Shown in pieces: positions 7,360-15,100 of a stretch of 19,542 nt of DNA. The notes under the pieces are model-generated. The model ran no database searches and was not told where the DNA came from. It saw only the letters and a program-made list of their open reading frames with translations. Numbering within the stretch: position 1 is the stretch's first letter; each line of letters starts with the position of its first letter. The position numbers and the translations under genes were made by a program. Source of the DNA: Methanomassiliicoccus sp. UBA6 (GTDB taxonomy: Archaea > Thermoplasmatota > Thermoplasmata > Methanomassiliicoccales > Methanomassiliicoccaceae); the NCBI GenBank assembly GCA_002508545.1, contig DAVH01000061.1:1-19542 (forward strand), written 5' to 3'.

Positions 7360-8160
7360 ATGGAGAGGTCATCTGGTCTTAAGGAATGCCCGCGTTGCGG
7401 GCTAAGGAATCGCCAGGGAGCATACCAGTGCGATTTCTGCGGCTGGGACTTCAAGGCCGCATCAGATGACTGGATGGGCCAAGTGAACGATCTGGAGCGC
7501 ATCGGGAGAGAGGTTGAGGTCACCGATATGGACACCACCGTCCGATCGAGGATCGAGCTGACCATAAGGAACCCGTCCCAGATGCCGGTGGTGGAGAAGA
7601 AGCCCCAGGTCCAGTTGGAGATGCCTCCGCACCTGTCGCTGGACGATCACGGGGACGTCCTTTCCCCTCCCACCGAGGAGGCCGTGGCAGAGGCGGAGCC
7701 CGAGCCGGCCCCCCAGGTTGTCGAGGAGGCCGTTCCCGCCATTGAACCTGAGGTCGTGGTGACCGAACCAGCAGCTCCCGAGGTCCCCGCGGAGCCGGTG
7801 ACCGTGGAGGAACCGGCACCGGTCGCGACCGTGAGCAGCGTGCCCCGGATGAAGGTGACCAGCATGCCGCAGTTCGTGCCCGGCGGTCTTCTCGCCATGG
7901 GCCTTGGAGTGTATGTTCTGGACATCTACGTCATATCGGCAGGCATACTGACCGGAGGCTTGGCTTGGGGAGTTTCGATCCTCGCCTCCCTCTTGATGGT
8001 CTATGCGGTCATACGCTACCTTCCGATGATAACCAGGGGAAAGAGGAAGGAAGAGGACGAGGCGGTCCTTTGTCCGGTATGCCACGAGATGGTGTCCGAT
8101 AAAGATAGCAAGTGCCCTTCCTGCGGGGTCCGTTTCAGAGAGGCCCCCTCCAGGGAGTGA
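7360..8160 (+). CDS. Membrane protein with a zinc ribbon at each end
   Basis: 266 residues from ATG 7360 (an in-frame ATG at 7339 would add seven). The N-terminal zinc ribbon is CPRC (10-13) with CDFC (24-27). A charged region follows, then an acidic Pro/Glu/Val/Ala-rich linker of roughly 70 residues. Two hydrophobic segments come next (about 170-190 and 195-217), and the C-terminal zinc ribbon is CPVC (238-241) with CPSC (252-255). Both ribbons should face the cytoplasm if the two helices form a hairpin. No family is recognised beyond zinc-ribbon membrane protein; such proteins are common in archaea and mostly uncharacterised. It is the first gene of a pair with the MBL hydrolase, whose ATG lies four bases after this stop. 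Confidence 0.8.
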   Translation: MERSSGLKECPRCGLRNRQGAYQCDFCGWDFKAASDDWMGQVNDLERIGREVEVTDMDTTVRSRIELTIRNPSQMPVVEKKPQVQLEMPPHLSLDDHGDVLSPPTEEAVAEAEPEPAPQVVEEAVPAIEPEVVVTEPAAPEVPAEPVTVEEPAPVATVSSVPRMKVTSMPQFVPGGLLAMGLGVYVLDIYVISAGILTGGLAWGVSILASLLMVYAVIRYLPMITRGKRKEEDEAVLCPVCHEMVSDKDSKCPSCGVRFREAPSRE

Positions 8161-8164
8161 ACTC

Positions 8165-8800
8165 ATGAGGATCATCTGGCACGGACACTCCTGTTTTGAG
8201 ATCAAGGACACGGTGACCGTGGTCACCGATCCTCATGACGGTAAGTCCATAGGGATCAAGACCCCGCTGGTGAGGGCCGATATCGTCCTGGTCACCCACG
8301 ATCACTTCGATCACAACTGCGTCCGCATCGTCAAGGGCGACCCGTCGGTCGTGCGCGAGCCCGGGGAGCGCTCGCTCAAGGGGGTCAGGATCAACGGGCT
8401 GCCGACCTTCCACGACCTGGAGGGCGGTTCCCGACGAGGACGCAACATCGTCTACCGCTTCGACATGGACGGGATACGGTTCTGCCACTGCGGCGACCTC
8501 GGTCACGACCTCACCGATGAGCAGGTGCAGGCCATAGGCCCGGTCGACATCCTGTTCATACCTGTCGGGGGGGTCTTCACCATCGACGGCTCCCAGGCCA
8601 GGGCGCTCATCTCCAAGATCCGCCCCCGGGTCGCCGTCCCCATGCACTTCCGGTGGGGCGGGCTGTCGATCTCGGTCCACACCATCGAGCCGTTCCTGCA
8701 GGGCATCCCCGAGGATGCCGTGGTCAGGGTCGGCAACGAGGTGGATTTCAGCCGGGAGGACCTCCCTCCGTCGACCGAGTACTGGGTCTTCTCCCCGTGA
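8165..8800 (+). CDS. MBL-fold metal-dependent hydrolase, UlaG/UPF0173-like
   Basis: 211 residues, the normal length for the small UPF0173-type metallo-beta-lactamase-fold hydrolases. The metal-binding THDHFDH motif is at 44-50 (H45, H47, D49, H50). Further likely ligands are H83 (TFHD), D111 in CHCGDLGH and H161 in VPMHF, so the dinuclear metal site looks complete. The N-terminus MRIIWHGHSCFEI is characteristic of this subgroup. The substrate cannot be deduced; relatives act on lactones or phosphoesters. ATG at 8165 is preceded by GGGAGTGA, which overlaps the stop of the zinc-ribbon gene, so translation is coupled. It converges on the next gene with only two bases between stop codons. Confidence 0.9.
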   Translation: MRIIWHGHSCFEIKDTVTVVTDPHDGKSIGIKTPLVRADIVLVTHDHFDHNCVRIVKGDPSVVREPGERSLKGVRINGLPTFHDLEGGSRRGRNIVYRFDMDGIRFCHCGDLGHDLTDEQVQAIGPVDILFIPVGGVFTIDGSQARALISKIRPRVAVPMHFRWGGLSISVHTIEPFLQGIPEDAVVRVGNEVDFSREDLPPSTEYWVFSP

Positions 8801-8802
8801 CC

Positions 8803-9381
8803 TCACCTGACGAGCTTGGAGATCGCCTTGAACTCGTCGGTGCCGGCCCTGCCGAGGACCTGGAACAGGACGGTCTCGGCCGTGGTGATCACCGCGCCTG
8901 CATCCCTCATCATCTCCAGCGCGTTCTCCTTATCCTCCGCCGAGCGGGAGCACACCGCGTCGCGGACGACGTGCACCGCATAACCCGAGGCGAGCAGGTC
9001 CAGGCAGGTCTGCAGGACGCACACGTGCGCCTCCATGCCCGCGACCACCACCTTCCGGCGGCCGGCGGCCAACATCCTCTCGGACACCTCGCGCCGGTCC
9101 GGGCAGCTGAACTCCAGCTTCTCGATGCGCTCAGCTTCCGGTATAGCCTCTGCGACCACCGGCACCGACGCTCCCAATCCCCGCGGGTACTGCTCGGTGA
9201 CCACCACGGGGATGGCGAACAGCTTCGAGAGGGCAAGCAGACGGCCGACATTTCTCACGACCCTTTCCCGCTCTTCCATGGCCGCCACGAGGCGTTCCTG
9301 AACATCGACGATGAGGATCTGGACCTCATCCTTTCCTAGCTTGAACCTGTCAGTGTCGGGCTTTGCTGCCGGCGCGGTCAC
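8803..9381 (-). CDS. Isochorismatase-like cysteine hydrolase
   Basis: 192 residues with a GTG start at 9381. The cysteine-hydrolase fold is seen from LIVDVQERL (23-31) onward. The expected catalytic triad is present: D26 in VDVQ, K88 in EKLEFS and C121 in AGMEAHVCV, with the usual cis-peptide region next to it. The YcaC-like subgroup is the best guess; the substrate (isochorismate, nicotinamide or another amide) is not deducible. The frame extends far upstream but would overlap the aIF6 gene. No ATG lies in the 68-base gap, so GTG 9381 is chosen; a weak AT-rich box (AAATAAAC, near 9405-9412) fits a leaderless start. Last gene of the ribosomal-protein cluster, possibly only by readthrough. Confidence 0.82.
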   Translation of the reverse strand: MTAPAAKPDTDRFKLGKDEVQILIVDVQERLVAAMEERERVVRNVGRLLALSKLFAIPVVVTEQYPRGLGASVPVVAEAIPEAERIEKLEFSCPDRREVSERMLAAGRRKVVVAGMEAHVCVLQTCLDLLASGYAVHVVRDAVCSRSAEDKENALEMMRDAGAVITTAETVLFQVLGRAGTDEFKAISKLVR

Positions 9382-9449
9382 GAGGGTGGTATCGAGACCT
9401 TGCAGAAGTTTATTTCGCTTCCTGGAGCGGAGGAAAAAGAATGGTGGGC

Positions 9450-10106
9450 TTATGGGAACAGTACGTCCTCCACCCTGCCCATCTCGATTGGCGTGGAGCG
9501 GAAGCCGATCGCGGCCCCCTTGGAGTTCGCGATCATGCACGCCCCCACCATGGGAGCGCCGTAGTTCAGAGTACCGATCCCCGTGGGGACCTTGAACAGC
9601 GACCGGAGCATCTCCAGCTCCGCCCTGCTGGTGGAGGGGTGGCACAGGACACCCTTGTTGGTCGCGGTGCACACCGAGCCGACGGTCTTATGTCCGGCCA
9701 CCATGCCCTGCACGACCTCGACCTGGAGCGTATCCTCGATCTGCTTGACCGCCGTGCGCTCGAGGTCAGGGTTGACCAGGGCGGCATTATCGTTGACCAG
9801 GATATTGTTGCCGCAGGCGTTCAAGCGGTCCTTGATGCGCTTGACCTGCAGGTGCTTCCTCAAAGGCCGCACCTCCGCCAGGGTCGCCATGCCGGTGGTG
9901 ATCGCTCCATAGGAGTTCATCGCCGTCAGGGTGCCGAGGATGCTCGAGGAGGCGAGAGCGGTGGGTATGACCGTCGCGCCCATTCCCTCCTCGATGTCGG
10001 TAATGAGGCTGGTGGGTGCGTCCAAGGGTACCAGGGAAAGGCTCTCGTTCGCTACGCAGTAGACACCGATGAAGGGGTTGCCGTTGTAGCTGGAGAGCTT
10101 CATCAT
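9450..10106 (-). CDS. eif6: Translation initiation factor aIF6 (eIF6)
   Basis: 218 residues, the full length of archaeal aIF6. It is an anti-association factor that binds the large ribosomal subunit and stops premature joining with the small subunit. The sequence shows the repeated eIF6 units: GNPFIGVYCVANE near the start, then ASSSILGTLTAMNSYGAITT, NILVNDNAALVNPDL, GHKTVGSVCTATNKGVLCHP and NYGAPMVGACMIANSKGA. Two adjacent ATGs (10106 and 10103) are possible starts. It follows rpl31e by 13 bases in the common archaeal order S19e-PDCD5-L39e-L31e-IF6. Confidence 0.96.
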   Translation of the reverse strand: MMKLSSYNGNPFIGVYCVANESLSLVPLDAPTSLITDIEEGMGATVIPTALASSSILGTLTAMNSYGAITTGMATLAEVRPLRKHLQVKRIKDRLNACGNNILVNDNAALVNPDLERTAVKQIEDTLQVEVVQGMVAGHKTVGSVCTATNKGVLCHPSTSRAELEMLRSLFKVPTGIGTLNYGAPMVGACMIANSKGAAIGFRSTPIEMGRVEDVLFP

Positions 10107-10119
10107 GCCGGCACCGCGC

Positions 10120-10392
10120 TTACTCTTCGACGGTGGCGTCTTCCGGCAGGGAGACCTCTACCAGGCCATCCTCGAACTTGACCGCCTTCACGGTGATGTG
10201 CGTGGGGGGGCGGTGGATGCCGTTGGCCCAGATGGCCTCGTTAAGGCGGTGATCGATCCAGATCTTGTCCTCATCGGCCTTCATGTGGCGGATGACGTGC
10301 TCCCGGATCTCGTTGATGGCCCTCTTTGCCTTCTTGGAGCGGGGGGCCGCCTTGGTCTTCTTGAGGTTGATGTTCATTACCTTCTCGTCCAT
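10120..10392 (-). CDS. rpl31e: Large-subunit ribosomal protein L31e
   Basis: 90 residues, basic at the N-terminus, with the L31e core RAINEIREHVIRHMKADEDKIWIDHRLNEAIWANGI and an acidic C-terminus. It sits at the polypeptide exit tunnel rim. The frame could begin at a GTG at 10401 overlapping the L39e stop, but ATG 10392 has AAGGAG eight bases upstream and gives the usual length. It lies five bases after rpl39e. Confidence 0.96.
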   Translation of the reverse strand: MDEKVMNINLKKTKAAPRSKKAKRAINEIREHVIRHMKADEDKIWIDHRLNEAIWANGIHRPPTHITVKAVKFEDGLVEVSLPEDATVEE

Positions 10393-10397
10393 GGAGA

Positions 10398-10553
10398 TCA
10401 CTCCTTAAGCTTGCTCATCCTCCAGCTCCTCCTCTTGGGATGCCGGAGAACGGTCCTGTTGGTCCTAATCATTACCCAAGCAGGCACCCTGCGGTTGGAC
10501 TTTTCCGCCCTCATCAGGCGGGACTTCATAGCTAGCGGCTTGTTCCTGGTCAT
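10398..10553 (-). CDS. rpl39e: Large-subunit ribosomal protein L39e
   Basis: A 51-residue, very basic protein lining the exit tunnel, easily missed because of its size. It begins MTRNKPLAMKSRLMRAEKSN, continues RRVPAWVMIRTNR and ends RHPKRRSWRMSKLKE; the RRVPAWVM block and the PKRR-W-R-SKLK end are diagnostic. ATG at 10553 is preceded by GGGTGTAA, which overlaps the stop of the PDCD5 gene four bases away. The AAGGAG at its own end is the ribosome site for rpl31e. Confidence 0.97.
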   Translation of the reverse strand: MTRNKPLAMKSRLMRAEKSNRRVPAWVMIRTNRTVLRHPKRRSWRMSKLKE

Positions 10554-10557
10554 TGGA

Positions 10558-10899
10558 TTACACCCTTTCTATCTTAATGTCTCTTTTCTGAGGCGACACC
10601 TTTCTGAGGATGGCCTTCAGAGTATTGTCATCGATCTGGTCTTGGATCCTGCCCATCTGGAGCAGCTGTATGAGCTGGTCCTCCACCGCGGCGGCGACGT
10701 CCGGATATGCCATCCTGACCTTGGCCAGCCTCTCCCTTGCTTCAGGGGTGAGGATCCTTCTCATGACCTCCAGGCGGGCCTGCTCCATCTGCTTCTGCCG
10801 CTCGGCCATCATGGCCTGCTGCTGGAGCTGGGCTTCCTGGGACTGCTGCATCTGCGCCATCTTGCGGCGGCGTAGTTCCTCGAGTTCAGCATCCTGCAT
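10558..10899 (-). CDS. DNA-binding protein, PDCD5/TFAR19 family
   Basis: 113 residues. The N-terminal half is a Gln/Met-rich charged helix (ELEELRRRKMAQMQQSQEAQ). The conserved PDCD5 helical core follows: RRILTPEARERLAKVRMAYPDVAAAVEDQLIQL, then GRIQDQIDDNTLKAIL. The archaeal members are small double-stranded-DNA-binding proteins of uncertain role. ATG at 10899 has GAGTGAT upstream and lies 20 bases after rps19e. Its position between S19e and L39e is widely conserved in euryarchaea. Confidence 0.95.
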   Translation of the reverse strand: MQDAELEELRRRKMAQMQQSQEAQLQQQAMMAERQKQMEQARLEVMRRILTPEARERLAKVRMAYPDVAAAVEDQLIQLLQMGRIQDQIDDNTLKAILRKVSPQKRDIKIERV

Positions 10900-10919
10900 T
10901 TGATCACTCTTATTACGTA

Positions 10920-11345
10920 TCAGTGAGTCTCGTCATATACCGCTTTCGCGGCATTGTCGAGCATTGCCTGACCCTTAGGAGTGATGACCCTTCCGTCCCT
11001 CTTCTGCTTGGCGATGAGGCCGGACTGCTCAAGCTGTATCAAGCAGCGGCGGGCGATGGCCCTGCTGCCCTTCACGGCCTTGTTGGGCTTGGAGCCCCGG
11101 TCGGCGAAGCCGCCGTACTCCGCGGCGAGCCTGGAGGTCCCGATGGGGCCCTTCAGGTATACCTTTCTGAGAACGGACGCGGACCGGGTGTACCACCAGT
11201 CATCCTGGACGGGGGCCTTCTCGGTGTGCCTTCCGGTCTTTGCGAACTCCGCCCAGTCCGGGACCTTTATGGTTTCCATCTGCTTGAGCTGGGACGCTGC
11301 CTTGGCGATAAGTTTCTCCGGCGGAACATCATAGACTGTGACCAT
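10920..11345 (-). CDS. rps19e: Small-subunit ribosomal protein S19e
   Basis: 141 residues. The family hallmarks are intact: VPPEKLIAKAASQLK, VPDWAEFAKTGRHTE, DDWWYTRSASVLRKVYLKGPIG, YGG..DRGSKPNKAVKGS and a C-terminal winged-helix part with LEQSGLI and GRVITPKGQAMLD. ATG at 11345 has GAGGT six bases upstream. It is the promoter-proximal gene of the S19e-PDCD5-L39e-L31e-aIF6 operon. Confidence 0.97.
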   Translation of the reverse strand: MVTVYDVPPEKLIAKAASQLKQMETIKVPDWAEFAKTGRHTEKAPVQDDWWYTRSASVLRKVYLKGPIGTSRLAAEYGGFADRGSKPNKAVKGSRAIARRCLIQLEQSGLIAKQKRDGRVITPKGQAMLDNAAKAVYDETH

Positions 11346-11388
11346 CTGATCTACCTCGAAATGACATCAAATTCTATCCAAGTGTGGA

Positions 11389-11405
11389 TAATGCCTACGG
11401 CATTA
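11389..11405. promoter_or_regulatory. Perfect inverted repeat before rps19e
   Basis: TAATGCC-TAC-GGCATTA: seven-base perfect arms with a three-base centre. It lies about 45-60 bases before the rps19e ATG and close to the transcription start predicted from the TATA box at 11418-11425, so it could be an operator or part of the leader. Confidence 0.35.
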
Positions 11406-11417
11406 ATATGGAGGTCG

Positions 11418-11425
11418 TATAAAAG
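11418..11425 (-). promoter_or_regulatory. Candidate TATA box for the rps19e operon
   Basis: Minus strand CTTTTATA preceded by GGAAACG, a BRE-like purine stretch, about 75-80 bases before ATG 11345. A second AT box (CATATTAATG, about 11401-11410) is a weaker alternative. Confidence 0.4.
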
Positions 11426-11535
11426 CGTTTCCGGGATTCGGCACCGCTGGAGAGAGCAGACGACCACAATGAGAGAGAATGCTGGCCGCCGGTCCTGATC
11501 ACGGGGCTTGGTCGCACGGCGCAGATAGGCCTCCC

Positions 11536-11590
11536 CTATATAATATATCTATTCTGATACTAGGCGCTTCGGCCCGGTAGATAATTAATA
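11536..11590 (+). promoter_or_regulatory. Two AT-rich promoter boxes before ubiX
   Basis: CTATATAATATAT at 11536-11548 and TAATTAATA at 11582-11590. The second is centred about 27 bases before the ubiX ATG, exactly where a leaderless archaeal transcript would place it, and no Shine-Dalgarno precedes that ATG. The first may serve an alternative longer transcript. Confidence 0.45.
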
Positions 11591-11612
11591 GCTCCTGGCC
11601 GTTCCCACAGTC

Positions 11613-12173
11613 ATGCGCTATGTCGTGGCCATCACCGGGTGTTCGGGCATCAGGTACGGCATCAGGCTCCTCCAGGAGCTTGAGGGGGAGAAGGAGCTCA
11701 TCGTATCGGACATGGGGAGAAGGGTGCTCGAGCACGAGACCGACATCAGCTTCAAGGAGCTGTGCGCGATGGCCGATGACGCTTACGATGACCACGATCT
11801 GTTCGCTCCTCCCGCCTCCGGGACCCACGTCATCGATGCGATGATCGTCTGCCCGTGCTCGCAGTCGACCATCGCCAAGCTCGCCTCGGGGGTGTCCGAC
11901 AGCCTCCTGACCCGAGCGGCCTCGGTGACCCTAAAGGAGCGCCGCAGGCTGATCCTGGTGCCGCGGGAGACGCCCCTCAGCACGATCATGCTGGAGAACG
12001 AGCTCCGGCTGGCCCGAGCCGGCGCCACCATCCTGCCCGCTTCCCCGGCCTTCTACCATGAACCGAGGAACGTCGACATGATGATCGACTTCGTGGTCGG
12101 GAAGATCCTTGACCAGCTCGGGCAGGAGCATGAGCTGTTCAAGCGATGGGACGAGGAGTGCCTTCTGCACTGA
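11613..12173 (+). CDS. ubiX: UbiX-family flavin prenyltransferase
   Basis: 186 residues, full length. UbiX joins dimethylallyl (mono)phosphate to FMN to make prenylated FMN, the cofactor of UbiD-type decarboxylases. The Rossmann-like start VVAITGCSGIRYGIRLL binds flavin. The core CPCSQSTIAKLASGVSDSLLTRAASVTLKERRRLILVPRETPLS and GATILPASPAFYHEPR are the diagnostic blocks. No ubiD is visible in the window. In archaea, prenylated FMN is needed by a UbiD-like decarboxylase of the modified mevalonate pathway, so UbiX may serve isoprenoid lipid synthesis here; that is inference. It converges on the MMPL gene with four bases between stops. Confidence 0.94.
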   Translation: MRYVVAITGCSGIRYGIRLLQELEGEKELIVSDMGRRVLEHETDISFKELCAMADDAYDDHDLFAPPASGTHVIDAMIVCPCSQSTIAKLASGVSDSLLTRAASVTLKERRRLILVPRETPLSTIMLENELRLARAGATILPASPAFYHEPRNVDMMIDFVVGKILDQLGQEHELFKRWDEECLLH

Positions 12174-12177
12174 GGCC

Positions 12178-15100
12178 TCAGCGGGACGAAGGATCGTCCG
12201 CCGTCCTCCCGTCCATCAAGCCGGCCCCTGCCTTCTCGAGCGCCGCCAGCCGCTTCGCGTCCCGCTCCCCGTTCATGCGCTTTAAGGGACCGAGGGCCCA
12301 CCAGTTCCACCTTCCCAGCAGGGACATGACGGCCGGGACGAGGTAGATGCGGACAATTGTGGCGTCGAGCAGTATGGCGAACATGAGGACGAAACCGAAC
12401 TCCTTCAGCAGGAAGCCGCTCGACAGCATCATCGAGCCGAACGCCGCGGCCATGATCACCCCGCAGGCGGTGATGATGCCCCCGGTCTGCTCCACCGCGT
12501 AGACGATGGCCTCGTTGCAGCTCCTCCCCCTGGTCACCTCCTCCCTCACCCTGGTGGTGAGCAGGATGTCATAATCCATGCCCAGTCCGAGGCACACCAG
12601 CAGCAATATCATAGGGGCCATGTACAGGATCGGCTGACCCAGCAGGTCCTGGAAAAGTATGAGGGCCACCGCCATGGTCCAGGAGATGCTCAGCAGGATG
12701 GTGAGTATCGACCGCAGGGGGCTTATCAGCGAGCCCATCACCAGCATGAGGACGATGTAGATGGCGACGATGGCCAGGACGGCCATCTTGGCGAAATCGT
12801 CCTGGGTCATGAGCGAGATGTCGTACATCGAGGCGGTCGCGCCTCCCACCGCCATCATGGCGACGCTGCCCGCGCTCCGCTCGGCCGCCAGGTCCCTGAG
12901 GCTTTGGATGGTGTGCATCGATCGCATGTCGAACGGTTCGGCCTCGAACGTCACGGTCAGGAGGACCGCCCTTCGGTCCTCGCTGATCATTCTGGACACC
13001 ATTCCGGAATAGCTGTCCATCAGCGTCGCGTTGGTGTAGTCGACGGGGACGCCGAACGGCCTCGTCGGACCGGTCACCTGCTTCACGTTGTCCATCGCGG
13101 CGATCGCGCCCGTGAGCTCATCTATGGATGACAACATGGCGATATCGTACGCACCGTCGACCATGACCGCCGAGGTCATCTCGACCGCCACCTGGGTCGG
13201 GGTCACCTTGCCTCCGCCGAACCCGTCCTGTATGACGCTCAGGCCCCTCTTGCTCTCGGTGTCGGCCATGGAGCCGAAGTAATCGTAGGAGGTGTCCACG
13301 GTCAAGGCCAAGCAGGTCGCCGGCACCGAGACCAGGACAGCGGCGACGACCACCGCCTTGGCGTGCTTGATGGAGAACCTGGCGCTCCGGGTGAAGTAGC
13401 CGGGCCTGGTACGCGTCCTGGTCGGCCGGTCCATCCTCGCAGGCCAGAAGATGCGGTCGCCCAGGAGGACGAGCACCGACGGCAGCAGGGTCAGCGCGAC
13501 CAGCAGGGCGATGGTGATCCCCAGCGACAGGACCACGCCGAGCGACTTGAACAGCGAGAACTCGCCGATGGCCAGCACCCCGAACCCGATGATCACCGTG
13601 GCCCCCGAGGTGAGAATGCTCTCGCCGGCCCAGATCACTGCCTGGCGGACGCTGTCCTCCTTGCTTCGCCCCCTCCTCCGCTCCTCCCGGTACCGGGACA
13701 GGATGAAGATGCAATAGTCGCAGCCGGCACCCATCGTCGCCGTGAGCAGGAGGGTCAGGACAGCATAGTGGACCGTGAGCACGTACGAGCCGATGATGAA
13801 CACCGCGGCATAGCTCAGGCCAAGGGCGACGCCGACCGACAGCGGAGGTATCGATGAAGCGACGAACGAGCGGAAGAACAGGCCGATGAGCACCAGCACC
13901 AGCACGATCGTGATGGGCTCTATGATCCGGAGGTCCTCGAAGGTGCTCGCTTCAATGTCGGTGTTCAGGGCGTCCGTGCCCGTGACATAGTATCCGACCG
14001 ATGAACCGGCCACGACGCCGGCCACTATGTCCCGGACGGCGCCGACGCTCTCCCGCCCGGGATGGAGGTCGCCCTCGACGTCGGCGTAGGTAAGGCAGAT
14101 GAGCATGGTGGTGTTGTCCGCCGATACCAGCTGGGCGACGACGTCGCCAGGCATCTTCAGAGGAAAGTTGGCGATGGTGGAGTTCGATACGATGGCGTGG
14201 CTAATCGCTTTGGCCGCGGCCAGGTCGAAGGGGCCCATCCCGCCGGCCATGGCCACGACCCACGGCTCGGGCGCCAGCTGCTCGACGACGGCGGGCATGG
14301 CGGTGACGAACGCGGTCAGGATGGAGGAGCGGACGGCGGCATCATTGTAGTTCTCCAGGCTCCCGAGGGCGGAGCGTGCACCGAGGAAGACCTGCCGGGT
14401 CGCCTCATCGCTTATGCTCTGCCCGAACTCCAGCGACAGCTCGAGCAGTCCAGACTCGAAGCCCTCGTCCGACGGCTCGGCCCCCTGGGAGCCCCACCAT
14501 TCGTATACGGAGGCCATGTACTCCTGGACCATCCCCATCTGGCCCGAGGTGACGTTACCGTACGAGGCCTGGCCCGAGGACGCCGTGGCGATCGCCTCCC
14601 CGATGTTGCGGTCGATGATCTGCCGGGCCAGCGCGCTGACGTTGGCGAAGTCCACGGACATGGTGGCGAAGGAGCTGTTGACCTGTGCCAGGAAGGCCTT
14701 CTCCTCTTCGGCCAGGTCGATCTCGCTGAGCAGTGACGGGAAGGCCGCCGAGTGGGCCGCCGATGCGCGCTGTTCGGGATCGAGGCCAAGGCCCGCGGTG
14801 CCGTTCCATGCATCGGTGAACGCCCGGTACCATGCTATGAGCAGGGCCTGCTCCTCCTGGCCTATATCCTGGGACCATTCGCCGATCTGAACCAGGAAGG
14901 CCTGGTAGGTGGCGCCGTCGACCTGCTGGACCGTGAGGTCGGGATCCTCCGCGGCCACGGCCGACCAGGTCCGCGCGTACCCGCCCGATACCCCGTACAG
15001 TGCGGTGGCCGAATCGTTGACCTGGCCCCACAGCAGCCTATATTCTTGAGGTATGCCGAAGGCGAGGTACGCGGAGAGGTCCGCGCTGCGATACGCAATG

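Noticed and set aside
9382..9672. Longer N-terminus for the isochorismatase-like protein
   Set aside because: It would overlap the end of aIF6 by over 200 bases and adds low-quality sequence; the family domain starts after GTG 9381.
9363..10181. Plus-strand open frame across the aIF6 and hydrolase genes
   Set aside because: Antisense to two well-identified genes and without recognisable domains.
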